Assembly (NCBI GenBank): GCA_028287465.1
Contig: JAQBPO010000029.1
Location: forward strand, 1 to 57,897
Direction of reading: 5' to 3'
Source: Fibrobacterota bacterium
GTDB taxonomy: Bacteria; Fibrobacterota; Fibrobacteria; UBA11236
DNA: 57,897 nucleotides
The notes beneath the pieces were generated by a model. It saw nothing but the letters and a program-made list of their open reading frames with translations, was not told the origin of the DNA and did no database searches. Shown in pieces: positions 17,007 through 27,742 of this stretch; position 1 is the stretch's first letter; every line of letters starts with the position of its first letter. Both the position numbers and the translations under genes were made by a program.

Positions 17007-18253
17007 CAGGCGCGCCCCAAGGCCCGGGAAAAAGCCGCCTGCAAGCCGGCGAGGCCGTCCTCGTCTACGGCGCTGAACAGGAAACCCACCCTTTTGGGCC
17101 GCTGGACGGGAACCTTTCGTGAATCCGCGACGGGAACGATCAATGGGGAAGCCGCCAGGATACCCGTGCCCGTTTCGGAACGGAACGCATCCGGACCCAG
17201 CCGCGCATCCAGATCACCGTAGCCGTCCGGGAGATCCAGCTTGCGGGGCTTGGTCCACATCCAGAGCAAGGTCTTTCCGGGGAGGCGATCGGCCAGACCG
17301 TGGGCGGGCAGGGCCATGGAAAGGCGGGCATTGATATCGACCATGGAACGCAGACGGGGTCCTTGCGGGGAATTCCAGACATAGGCGTCCACGCCCACCG
17401 GCCCATGATAGCCGATGGCGTCCAGGGCCCGGGCCAGGGCGGCGGCGGAAGCCTCCAGGGCTCCGTCCCACGGTTCCGGAGGGCGGCGCGAGGGCAGGAT
17501 CTTAACGCCCAGGAAGGCCCCGTCGCGGGAATTGAGCAGCAAGTGACCGCGGTATCCGGACATCGCCCCGCCCGCGGCCACCCGGAAGTTCACCGACATG
17601 TCCAGGACCCGATCATGCCAAGGTTCGACAGCCACCCGCCCATGATCGGCGAGGATGCCGGCCAGGATTCTGCGGTCTTCGGCGCCCAGCGGACCGGATG
17701 GAACGCGCCGGTTGGCGGTCCCGGCATGGCCATGTTCCCCTTTGACCACCCACCCCAGGGACTCGTGCCGGGATGCCAGGAACCCCTCCAAGGCCTCCAG
17801 GGAAACGAACAGGTTACCGTATGTTGCCGGCTCCGGGTCGCGGGAACCGTCGTCCTCCGCATGCAACCGTTCCAGTTCCAGGCTGAAGGTGCGGCTGTTC
17901 GCGAGCTTTACCGCTTCCAGGGCGGGGTGCGGGGCGACCGCCTTATAGCGGGAGGACATGGACTCGGTATGGCTGTTCCACCCGAATGGGGTGAAAATCG
18001 AATCGGGGGTGAAGCCGGGATGAAGGGTCAATCGAGGCGGTCGGAGCCCCTTGGAATCCAGGTAGGCAAGGAAGTCCGCGGGCAGATCCCGATGTACGAT
18101 CAGGCTGTCGCCGGGTCCCGGGGCGAATAGGAAATGCCAGGCCATCTCATGGAGGAAGGTCGGGTCGCCGGTTTCCAGGAGCGATGGGCGTCCTAGCAGG
18201 CCTGAGTCGAAATCGGCGTTGAGATAGTATTCGCGGGGAATTCGGGATTGCAA
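17006..18253 (-). CDS. ATP-grasp-like protein of unknown function
   Basis: The product is 415 residues from a TTG at 18253, which is the only plausible start. The N-terminal half (to about 150) has no recognised motif. The C-terminal half looks like an ATP-grasp fold: a nucleotide-binding lysine in GWVVKGEHGHAGTANRR, then RVAVEPWHDRVLDMSVNFRV, GYHGPVGVDAYVW, and the metal-binding type strand MVDINARLSMALPA, which parallels the E-x-N-x-R of ATP-grasp ligases. Such enzymes join a carboxylate to an amine or thiol through an acyl phosphate. The acceptor is unknown. The gene is coupled to miaA, but a link to tRNA modification is only a hypothesis. Confidence 0.6.
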   Translation of the reverse strand: MQSRIPREYYLNADFDSGLLGRPSLLETGDPTFLHEMAWHFLFAPGPGDSLIVHRDLPADFLAYLDSKGLRPPRLTLHPGFTPDSIFTPFGWNSHTESMSSRYKAVAPHPALEAVKLANSRTFSLELERLHAEDDGSRDPEPATYGNLFVSLEALEGFLASRHESLGWVVKGEHGHAGTANRRVPSGPLGAEDRRILAGILADHGRVAVEPWHDRVLDMSVNFRVAAGGAMSGYRGHLLLNSRDGAFLGVKILPSRRPPEPWDGALEASAAALARALDAIGYHGPVGVDAYVWNSPQGPRLRSMVDINARLSMALPAHGLADRLPGKTLLWMWTKPRKLDLPDGYGDLDARLGPDAFRSETGTGILAASPLIVPVADSRKVPVQRPKRVGFLFSAVDEDGLAGLQAAFSRALGRA

Positions 18254-18316
18254 AAGGCCTCGTTGTCCTGACCGAAAAAGGGTTTCCCTGAAAGTCGCCG
18301 AAAGGTTTATTTGAGT

Positions 18317-18982
18317 ATGTTATTCGCCATGATAGCCAAAGTCAACCGATTCCCCCATGCGCCTTCCCCATGGCTGCGATTGCCGGCCGCAGCTTTGGTC
18401 CTGCTCCTGGCGGCCTGCGCCCTGAATCCCGGTCGCGGGGTGAAATCCTGCAAGTACCGCTTCCAGACCCTCGGCTTCACGGGCATGGACGCCCAGGCGA
18501 CCCACTGGCGGATGGATGTCGCGGTGACCAATCCCAATGCCAAGGACGTGACCCTGACGCGCATGCGTTACGCCCTCCTCTACCAGGCCGATACCTTGCT
18601 TTCCGGTTGGAATCCGGAAAAAAGAACGATAACCGCCAACGATTCCCAGATGATCCAGACCAGCCTCGACATCCCCAATGCCCTCTGGAAGCGGCTGCCC
18701 GCGGACATCTGGACCCAGACGGACGCGAAGTTCGACCTGATCGCGGATGCCTATCTCTCCACCTGGGTCGGCGATATCATGGTCCCCCATGCGGTTAAGG
18801 AGACCGTGCATATCAATATGACGGAACAGGTCGCCAAATACCGGGACATGGTCATGAAGCGGTTTTTCGGGTGGCCGGGGGAACATCTGAACGAAGGCGG
18901 CATAGCCGGCCCGGATACCGCCGCGCCCAGCGCTCCCTACCCGCCATCCGGTACCGAACCCCGCACCAACGAACATTTCTGA
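18317..18982 (+). CDS. LEA14/WHy-like lipoprotein
   Basis: From the ATG at 18317 (TTG 18311 or ATG 18329 are alternatives) the product is about 221 residues, with a lipobox LAAC after a hydrophobic run (LPAAALVLLLAAC). The mature domain has the order of a LEA-2/WHy domain: YRFQTLGFTGMDAQATHW, then MDVAVTNPNAKDVTLTRMRYALLYQADTLLSG, read in parts. The V-x-N-P-N segment is the key feature. WHy-domain lipoproteins are beta sandwiches of unclear function, sometimes linked to stress. The tail after residue 190 is Pro/Ala-rich and likely disordered. It diverges from the ATP-grasp-like gene and converges on cysM. Confidence 0.7.
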   Translation: MLFAMIAKVNRFPHAPSPWLRLPAAALVLLLAACALNPGRGVKSCKYRFQTLGFTGMDAQATHWRMDVAVTNPNAKDVTLTRMRYALLYQADTLLSGWNPEKRTITANDSQMIQTSLDIPNALWKRLPADIWTQTDAKFDLIADAYLSTWVGDIMVPHAVKETVHINMTEQVAKYRDMVMKRFFGWPGEHLNEGGIAGPDTAAPSAPYPPSGTEPRTNEHF

Positions 18983-19012
18983 ACCCGGTCCGGTGAGGCG
19001 AACCTGACTTGG

Positions 19013-22014
<3,002 letters not shown>

Positions 22015-22098
22015 CGGCGGGAATGGCCTTTTCTAAACTTAAACGCTCTTTCAGGGAATGACGGTCCAACCAAAGATCGTTGCAAGCCCTGGAGACTA

Positions 22099-22174
22099 GC
22101 GGGTTTAGCTCAGTTGGTAGAGCATCTCCTTGCCAAGGAGAAGGTCGAGGGTTCGAGTCTCTTAACCCGCTCCA
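22099..22174 (+). tRNA. tRNA-Gly (anticodon GCC)
   Basis: A complete cloverleaf can be drawn. The acceptor stem GCGGGTT (22099-22105) pairs with AACCCGC. The D-arm is GCTC...GAGC, the anticodon stem TCTCC/GGAGA has loop TTGCCAA (anticodon GCC, glycine), and the T-arm GAGGG/CTCTT encloses TTCGAGT with two G-U pairs. A T discriminator and an encoded CCA end the gene. It is followed three bases later by a strong terminator. Confidence 0.95.
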
Positions 22175-22176
22175 TA

Positions 22177-22207
22177 AAGCCCCCCGGGAAACTGGGGGGC
22201 TTTTTTT
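22177..22207 (+). terminator. Rho-independent terminator of tRNA-Gly
   Basis: An AAGCCCCCC/GGGGGGCTT stem closes on a GAAA tetraloop through a G-U and a G-C pair and is followed by seven T residues. It begins three bases after the tRNA CCA. The second hairpin at 22300-22333 is homologous but has different, compensated stem bases. Confidence 0.9.
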
Positions 22208-22226
22208 ATTTATGGCACCCTTCATC

Positions 22227-22298
22227 CCGGGTTTCCTCCTTGTAGAGCAGCCCTTTCCAAGGAGAAGGTCGAGGGTTCGAGTCTCTTAACCCGCACCA
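22227..22298 (+). pseudogene. Decayed second copy of tRNA-Gly
   Basis: The 3' half is intact: from CCAAGGAGAAGG through the T-arm to AACCCGC and CCA it is identical to the tRNA-Gly gene apart from the discriminator (A for T). The 5' half is not. The first acceptor base no longer pairs, the D-arm reads CTCC...GAGC and cannot fold, and the anticodon stem has mismatches. The loop would read TCC. This is a tandem duplicate that has decayed or been rearranged at its 5' end. Confidence 0.8.
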
Positions 22299-22299
22299 T

Positions 22300-22333
22300 A
22301 AGGGCCTCTCGGGAAACCGGGAGGCCCTTTTTT
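22300..22333 (+). terminator. Second terminator, copy of the tRNA-Gly terminator
   Basis: GGGCCTCTCGG pairs with CCGGGAGGCCC around a GAAA tetraloop (one G-U pair) and is followed by six T residues. Position and loop are conserved with the first terminator while the stem bases differ, which indicates duplication followed by compensated change. Confidence 0.85.
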
Positions 22334-22351
22334 ATTGCACCGCCCTTCAAC

Positions 22352-22392
22352 CCGGGTTTCCTCCTTGTAGAGCAGCCCTCGCCAAGGCGAAG
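22352..22392 (+). repeat. Third, partial tRNA-Gly-derived repeat
   Basis: The first 28 or so bases, from CCGGGTTTCCTCC to GAGCAGCCCT, are the same as the 5' half of the decayed tRNA copy at 22227. A short GCCAAGG..GAAG stretch follows, and then similarity ends before the next gene. The unit of repetition is therefore tRNA plus terminator, present about two and a half times. Confidence 0.7.
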
Positions 22393-22446
22393 GGAAAGCT
22401 TTTCTTTTGCCCCGGCCGAAACCTATTTTCCCAGCCGGATGGAACC

Positions 22447-23319
22447 ATGAAAAGACTCCTGCTTGCCTTGGTGATGGCGCTCTGCCATTGGGGATGCGCC
22501 CCATCGCCGTTGGTTCGTCAGGACGATGCGACCTTCCGCCAAGCGAAAAACCTGTTCCGGCATACCCTGGAAATGCAGGCCGCCCGCGCCCCATCGGATT
22601 CAGGCCCCGCGCAGGCCTCGCCTGAGGAAAATGCCCTCTTCCTCCAGGCGGAAGCCTTCTACCGCTACCGGCCCGAAATCCGGCCGCCGGGTGGATTCGC
22701 GATGGCGGCCCAGACCATGGCGGCCTCGACGGATTTCGCGCCACTCTCGGTTTGGGCGGCAGGCGCGGAAATCCATCCGCTCAGGATGCAGGCCTATAAC
22801 GGGGCCGTGCAACTGTACGAAGAAACCCTCAGGGAATATCCCGGGACTCCGCTCCGTCCGCTCATCCTCTATCGACTGGGTTGGGCGTATCGGAGCATCA
22901 GCATCCGGGGATTCCCGCGGGACCAGGACCGGGTCGTGGCGGAGCTCCGGAAGGATTTCCCCGGATCTCAATGGGCCTCCCTTGGCGCGGAACTGGAATC
23001 GGTGCCCTACCGGACGCAGGAAAAGGCCGCCGCCTGGTCCATCCTTCCGGGCGCAGGTCAAATGTATATCGGCAATACGCGTAGCGGTTTGGTGAGGTTC
23101 ACCATCGCCGCGGCCTTCGCCTCAGCGGCCTTGATACCGCCGCTTTTCATGATCAAGAATCGCGAGCTTGATTGGCCCGGACTGGCGCTTTCCGCGGTGG
23201 GCTTCATCGGTTTGCAGGTCAGCTATACCCTGGCCTTCCAGGATGCCCAAAGCGGCGCGATCCTCTTCAATGAGCGGGAGGAGGACGCCTCCCGGAAAAG
23301 GCATCCCGAGGCGCCGTAA
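22447..23319 (+). CDS. Lipoprotein with TPR-like part and C-terminal membrane hairpin
   Basis: This 290-residue protein has a short signal peptide ending in HWGC, a workable lipobox. The middle (about 100-185) is helical with a TPR-like unit (YNGAVQLYEETLREYPGTPL). The C-terminal part begins AAAWSILPGAGQMYIGNTRSG, the proline/glycine turn seen in DUF5683/TM2-like small membrane domains, followed by two or three hydrophobic helices (about 215-265). Function is unknown. A membrane-embedded C terminus is unusual for an outer-membrane lipoprotein and suggests inner-membrane retention, or that the N terminus is not lipidated. Confidence 0.65.
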   Translation: MKRLLLALVMALCHWGCAPSPLVRQDDATFRQAKNLFRHTLEMQAARAPSDSGPAQASPEENALFLQAEAFYRYRPEIRPPGGFAMAAQTMAASTDFAPLSVWAAGAEIHPLRMQAYNGAVQLYEETLREYPGTPLRPLILYRLGWAYRSISIRGFPRDQDRVVAELRKDFPGSQWASLGAELESVPYRTQEKAAAWSILPGAGQMYIGNTRSGLVRFTIAAAFASAALIPPLFMIKNRELDWPGLALSAVGFIGLQVSYTLAFQDAQSGAILFNEREEDASRKRHPEAP

Positions 23320-23329
23320 AGGCGCCTTT
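23309..23329. terminator. Candidate terminator between convergent genes
   Basis: AGGCGCC and GGCGCCT form a 7-base-pair stem around five bases that include the TAA stop of the upstream gene. Only three T residues follow, so it would be weak. It lies between convergent genes. Confidence 0.4.
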
Positions 23330-23355
23330 CAGCGCCGCCGATGGCCGAGGCGGGT

Positions 23356-24534
23356 TCAGTGCGTAAGCCGAACGGCCTCATAGGGGTGCGAAGTGGTTTC
23401 CATGGTTCCTTCCGCGGTCGCGCTGAAGGATCCCGAATGGTCGGCGCGCTGGAAGACCGGCACGCGGAACACGCTCTTGTCCAGGTCATAAGCATTCGGT
23501 GGAGGACCGTATCCGTCCACGTACAGGGTGCCATCAGGATTCTTGCTCACGTTACGCAGGGGCATGATGGCCTGGAAACCGGTATTGGCGTCGACCCCTT
23601 CGGTGAAGAATCTGCGGGTATATCCGCCTATGGCCAAATCGTCGGCGGTGAAGAAAAGCCCCATGGTCGCACCGCCATTGATGCGGTAACGCTCCAACAC
23701 GGCCGGAGCGGCATCGATGATGCCGGAAATGTCCGGATAGCCGATGCAAAGGAAAGGCGGGCTCGGGGCATCCGTTTCGGCGGGGCGGTCGCCGGAGCAA
23801 TTGCCCGGGGTCCAGGCCCCGGAGGTCTTGCGGGAACCGAGTGCGGCATAGGCCAGCTCTTCGATGTCGAAGTACAGCTTGAAATCCACCTCAGCGCCGA
23901 GGGTATCCGTGATCCGGAGGGGATGCGGGAGAGGGTAGGTTCGTCCGCAGCCATCCGACCGGATGGATACAGGCGTGGCCGGCCCGACCGTGTCGAGCAC
24001 GGAAGCCGTATTGGTGGTCCAGGTCTTGCCGTCCAGGTTCACGGAACCGGTAACGGTAGAGTGGTAAGACCCTTCCGAATCATCGCAGGTCCGGACGAAG
24101 ACGTAATTGTACTCGCCCATTTCAACCCTGCGCGGGGTGGCGTTGAGGGCATCCTGGAAGGCGGTTCCCGCCATCTCCACCTGGCAGGCATCGTTCGATC
24201 CCGAGCAGATATAGATGTCGGCTTCATGATCGAATGCCGCGTTGTGCAAGCTGATTTGTTTTATGGGGACCTTGAGGGACGTGATCGCCACCTGGCTGGA
24301 CCAATGGAGATCCGGATCCAAGGTCGCGCCCGGCGAAGCGGATTTTTTCGCGGCAGCGGAGCCAACGGAAACCGCGGCATGGGATGCGGCCTTGCCTTCG
24401 GCGCGGACCAGTTGGGGCTTGACCAGAACGCCGCGTTTGCCGCCGTCCTCCCCTATCCCAAGGCAACCTTGCACCATCCAGGCTCCGACTCCGACTGCGA
24501 TGGTAACCCCGGCCGAAGCCTTGAACCTGCCCAT
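23356..24534 (-). CDS. Putative lipoprotein of unknown function
   Basis: This 392-residue protein has a signal peptide with lipobox VQGC (about residue 24) followed by a Gly/Ala/Lys-rich linker. The rest is beta-rich with several cysteines (YICSGSNDACQVEM, RTCDDSEGSYHS, SDGCGRTYPL, NCSGDRP) that may form disulfides outside the cytoplasm. A motif-free central region includes VDFKLYFDIEELAYAALGSRK. I recognise no family. It is a single gene, convergent with the previous one and followed on its 5' side by a 201-base gap with no obvious feature. Confidence 0.65.
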   Translation of the reverse strand: MGRFKASAGVTIAVGVGAWMVQGCLGIGEDGGKRGVLVKPQLVRAEGKAASHAAVSVGSAAAKKSASPGATLDPDLHWSSQVAITSLKVPIKQISLHNAAFDHEADIYICSGSNDACQVEMAGTAFQDALNATPRRVEMGEYNYVFVRTCDDSEGSYHSTVTGSVNLDGKTWTTNTASVLDTVGPATPVSIRSDGCGRTYPLPHPLRITDTLGAEVDFKLYFDIEELAYAALGSRKTSGAWTPGNCSGDRPAETDAPSPPFLCIGYPDISGIIDAAPAVLERYRINGGATMGLFFTADDLAIGGYTRRFFTEGVDANTGFQAIMPLRNVSKNPDGTLYVDGYGPPPNAYDLDKSVFRVPVFQRADHSGSFSATAEGTMETTSHPYEAVRLTH

Positions 24535-24735
24535 ATTTCCTCCATCAGTCCCGGTATCACGGAACGCTTTATTGGGATATTAGGGGTAGGGCGATGCCAG
24601 GGTCAACATGAAGATTCCCGATTCCCGAGGTAAACCGGGGATAACCGGGAACGGGGCGATTCGGATTCAAATAAGGGCCCTACCCGGGTTTAATTCCTGG
24701 CCGGGGGCCGGTCCAAAACGGTTATTCATCTTGGA

Positions 24736-25551
24736 ATGCGTTTCCGATTCCATCATGAAACCCCCTGGGTCCTCTATTATTGCCGTATCGGCATCGCTTC
24801 CCTCTCCGCGCTCTACCTGTTGACCGGATCCCTTACGGCCCTTTCCGCCATGGGATTGGGCGGCAAGCGTGTGGATCAGCAGGACGTCATTCCCTTCCTC
24901 TTCAAGCTCCCCCTCGGCCGCATCACCCTTTTCATCATGGCCCTGGGAATGGGCGGTTACGTATTGTGGCGGCTTACCCAGGTCTGGACGGATCCTGCCG
25001 GCTTCGGGGCGGGGCCCAAAGGCCTCTGTATCCGCGCGGGTTACCTCATCAGCGGCTTATTGTACGCGAGCATGGCCGGTTACGCCTTGCGGATGGTCTG
25101 GGAGGATCGATCCAGGAAACCGATGCATGGCGCCCCGCTCGTGGCTGCGGCGTTGTTGGATCAACCGCACGGACCGGACCTGGTGCGAGTGCTGGCCCTG
25201 ATTATCTTCATCGTAGGCATGGTGCAATTCTTCCGCGCCTTTACGGAACGATTCCGCCGCCAGATCCCCGATAAGAACATCAACCGCCGGTTCGATCGGT
25301 TGATCCGGTGGTCAGGCCGCATCGGGTTCACCGCGCGGGGCGTGGTGCTGGTGGTCATCGCACGCCTTTTCCAGGCCGCCGCCAACCATGCCAATGCCCG
25401 GGAGGCGGGCGGCATGGGTAAAGCCTGGGATTTCCTCGGCAAAGGTCCCTGGGGGCATGAGACCCTGGCCATGGTAGCGGCCTGCCTTGCGTTTTACGGG
25501 GTGTTCCTGGGGGTCAAGGCCTGGGGATTGGGGCCGGATTTGAAGGGGTGA
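24736..25551 (+). CDS. DUF1206-like membrane protein
   Basis: This 271-residue protein has about six membrane helices arranged as three similar pairs: YYCRIGIASLSALYLLTG with ITLFIMALGMGGYVLWR; IRAGYLISGLLYASMAGYA with VRVLALIIFIVGMVQFF; and IGFTARGVVLVVIARLF with TLAMVAACLAFYGVFLGVKAW. This three-fold repeat, with an R-x-G or R-I-G at the start of each first helix, is the DUF1206 pattern. Its function is unknown. It is preceded by a 201-base gap and followed by the NmrA-type gene after 112 bases; whether they share a message is unclear. Confidence 0.75.
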   Translation: MRFRFHHETPWVLYYCRIGIASLSALYLLTGSLTALSAMGLGGKRVDQQDVIPFLFKLPLGRITLFIMALGMGGYVLWRLTQVWTDPAGFGAGPKGLCIRAGYLISGLLYASMAGYALRMVWEDRSRKPMHGAPLVAAALLDQPHGPDLVRVLALIIFIVGMVQFFRAFTERFRRQIPDKNINRRFDRLIRWSGRIGFTARGVVLVVIARLFQAAANHANAREAGGMGKAWDFLGKGPWGHETLAMVAACLAFYGVFLGVKAWGLGPDLKG

Positions 25552-25663
25552 ACCCGGGTTCTTTTTGTTCCCACAGGGCGGGCCAACATCTATCTTCCCA
25601 CGGATGCGGGCCGACCCTGACGGCCGCGATTTCCACATCGACCCTGGAACAAGGAGCTCCGAG

Positions 25664-26536
25664 ATGAAAATTCTGGTAACGGGCGCGACGGGACATTTTG
25701 GTTCGAAGGTGATGGAACGGTTGCTCGAGCACGTGCCGGCGAAACATCTGATCGCCAGCGTCACCGACCCCAAGCGGGCCGGGAACCTGAAGAAACGCGG
25801 CGTCGATGTCCGGCACGGTGATTTCGATTTCACCCACACCCTTGATCATGCCTTCAAGGGTGCGGATCGCATGCTGCTCATATCGACCATGGGGGATAAT
25901 GAAACGCGGATCCGCCAGCATCTCGCCGCCGTGGAGGCGGCCCGGCAGGCCAAGGTCAAATTCATCGCCTATACAAGCATCGCCAAGGCCGACAACACCT
26001 CCCTATGGCTGGGAGAGGTCCATCGCGCCACCGAAACAGCCATCCGGGCCACGGGAATCCCGTTCTGCCTCCTGCGCAACAACTGGTACCTGGAGAACGA
26101 GGCTCCCGTGTTCAAGGCCGCTCTGGATGGCGCTCCCGTGACGACTTCCGCGGGGGAAGGAAAGGTCGGCTGGGCGCTCCGCAGCGACTATGCCCTGGCC
26201 GCCGCGAACGTATTGACGGGTACGGGACATGGCAATAAGGTTTACGAATTGTCCGGGCCGCCGTTGACGTATCCGGGATTGGCCGCGGTGATGTCCACCG
26301 TCATCAAAAGGCAGGTCCCCTACCACAACCTTGACGATTCCACCTTCGCGAAGTTCCTTTCCCAATCCGGATGGCCGCAGGAACTGGTCTTCCTGACGGT
26401 GGAAATCCACCGCGCCATCCGGGAAGGCGCTTTGGACGTGAATCGCCTGGATCTGGAAACCCTGATGGGCCGGCCCGTAACGCCCTTGGCGAATGGGATA
26501 GAGGAGGTGCTCAGGGAATCGTCCGTCCCGGCCTGA
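25664..26536 (+). CDS. NmrA-like NAD(P)-binding protein, QorB type
   Basis: The ATG at 25664, with AAGGAG just upstream, gives 290 residues. The Rossmann fold starts at once with the glycine motif GATGHFGSKV. Further QorB (YtfG)-like features are GADRMLLISTMGDNETRIRQH, FIAYTSIAKAD, VHRATETAIRATGIPFCLLRNNWYLEN (in parts) and YELSGPPLTY. Relatives reduce quinones with NADPH or sense the NADP ratio. The lack of the Tyr-x-x-x-Lys catalytic pair of classical dehydrogenases fits this atypical class. The exact substrate is unknown. Confidence 0.82.
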   Translation: MKILVTGATGHFGSKVMERLLEHVPAKHLIASVTDPKRAGNLKKRGVDVRHGDFDFTHTLDHAFKGADRMLLISTMGDNETRIRQHLAAVEAARQAKVKFIAYTSIAKADNTSLWLGEVHRATETAIRATGIPFCLLRNNWYLENEAPVFKAALDGAPVTTSAGEGKVGWALRSDYALAAANVLTGTGHGNKVYELSGPPLTYPGLAAVMSTVIKRQVPYHNLDDSTFAKFLSQSGWPQELVFLTVEIHRAIREGALDVNRLDLETLMGRPVTPLANGIEEVLRESSVPA

Positions 26537-26550
26537 TCGGGACCGGAGCG

Positions 26551-27570
26551 CTAACTCCTCCTGGGAATCTTTTCCGTTTCACCATTGGTAGCCTTGTCGC
26601 TGGACATCAGCATGGCTCGGATCCTATCGATGTGGACCTGGGATTCCCTGGCACGTTCGGCCATCGAATTGGAAAACCGACCCGTCCTGGCCTCCGACAG
26701 GGTCTGCAGAAGGTTCTTCCGCTCCTCGAACATGCGCAAGGCGATCCAAAGCGTTTCCTCGATCTTGACGGTCTGTTCCGCCAGGAGGACCGATGAGGTA
26801 AAAGCGTGCCCGGTATGGCATCGGTACCTATCGGCATTCCCCTTCGCGATTTTCCAAAGCACCCCGCCGCATTCGGGGCAGTTGAAAGGCACCTGCTTTC
26901 CCAAGGCTCCAACCGAAACCAGATCGCTCAGGACGCGTTTCGCAATCTTTGATTCTACCGCAAGGTCCTCAGGGACCGGAGGCGAGGGTCTGGCCTTCAC
27001 CGCGACCAGTCTCGTCAACAGAGCTCCCATTTCTTCGAGGGGCAGGCAATAGTCGGCCTTGACATTGTTCATGGCATTTTGCGGCATATCCGGATAGGCC
27101 GCATCCTTCGGGTCCTGGATGACGCATAGGCCTCCGCACCTATGGATGGCGATTAGCCCCGATGTTCCATCGTCGAGATACCCCGTGAGGATGACACCGA
27201 TTGCTTTCGATCCATAAGTGACTGCCGCCGATCGGAAAAGAGGGTCGATGGCCGGCCGGGAACGGTTCTCACGCGCGCCCTTGGTAACCAGAATCCGGCC
27301 TTTTTCCACCAGCATATGATGGTCCGAGGGCGCGACATAGATGCATCCGGTTTGGATGCTTTCACCGTTGACGGGATGCTTACAAACGAGCTTTCCGGCT
27401 CTGCGGAGGCTATTGACCAGGACGTCGCCGGTTGTGTCGGCGGCCATATGTTGCACTACCAGGATGGGCGCCGGAAAATCCCCCGGAAGTTGCTTTACCA
27501 GTCTGATAAGGGCCTCCATGCCGCCCGCCGAGGTACCGACGACGACGATTGCCGATCCTTTCATTTTCAT
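26551..27570 (-). CDS. CheB-type protein-glutamate methylesterase with C-terminal zinc-ribbon and helical part
   Basis: Residues 1-190 form a CheB methylesterase domain with an intact triad: Ser14 in GTSAGGMEAL, His41 in VVQHM and Asp134 in LTGYLDDGTSG. The N-terminal receiver domain of classical CheB is missing. The C-terminal part (about 225-339) has a zinc-ribbon-like CPECGG...YRCHTGH and a helical region. This layout is found in stand-alone 'chemotaxis protein CheB' genes outside chemotaxis operons. No methyl-accepting proteins or other che genes are nearby. The next genes encode a hybrid kinase and PPK2, so a signalling role other than flagellar chemotaxis is plausible. Confidence 0.85.
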   Translation of the reverse strand: MKMKGSAIVVVGTSAGGMEALIRLVKQLPGDFPAPILVVQHMAADTTGDVLVNSLRRAGKLVCKHPVNGESIQTGCIYVAPSDHHMLVEKGRILVTKGARENRSRPAIDPLFRSAAVTYGSKAIGVILTGYLDDGTSGLIAIHRCGGLCVIQDPKDAAYPDMPQNAMNNVKADYCLPLEEMGALLTRLVAVKARPSPPVPEDLAVESKIAKRVLSDLVSVGALGKQVPFNCPECGGVLWKIAKGNADRYRCHTGHAFTSSVLLAEQTVKIEETLWIALRMFEERKNLLQTLSEARTGRFSNSMAERARESQVHIDRIRAMLMSSDKATNGETEKIPRRS

Positions 27571-27742
27571 GGAAGTCTCCTGTTCGGTTTATCCCCGAAA
27601 CCGGGCCGCGTGACGTAAAAATAGGTTACCCATAACGTATAGGGGATTTTTTGTCCGATCCCGGCCTCCCCAGGGGCGGCAAATGGAGTTGGCGCTGAAA
27701 GTCCAATGGTAGGCCAAAACAGGCAACCACTCGAAATCGGCT

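Noticed and set aside
22227-22298. A second functional tRNA, reading GGA with anticodon TCC
   Set aside because: The D-arm cannot pair, the anticodon stem has three mismatches and the first acceptor pair is C-C. Only the 3' half is tRNA-like.
22177-22392. CRISPR-like repeat array
   Set aside because: The repeats are tRNA halves and terminators of different lengths with no uniform spacers, and no cas gene is present.
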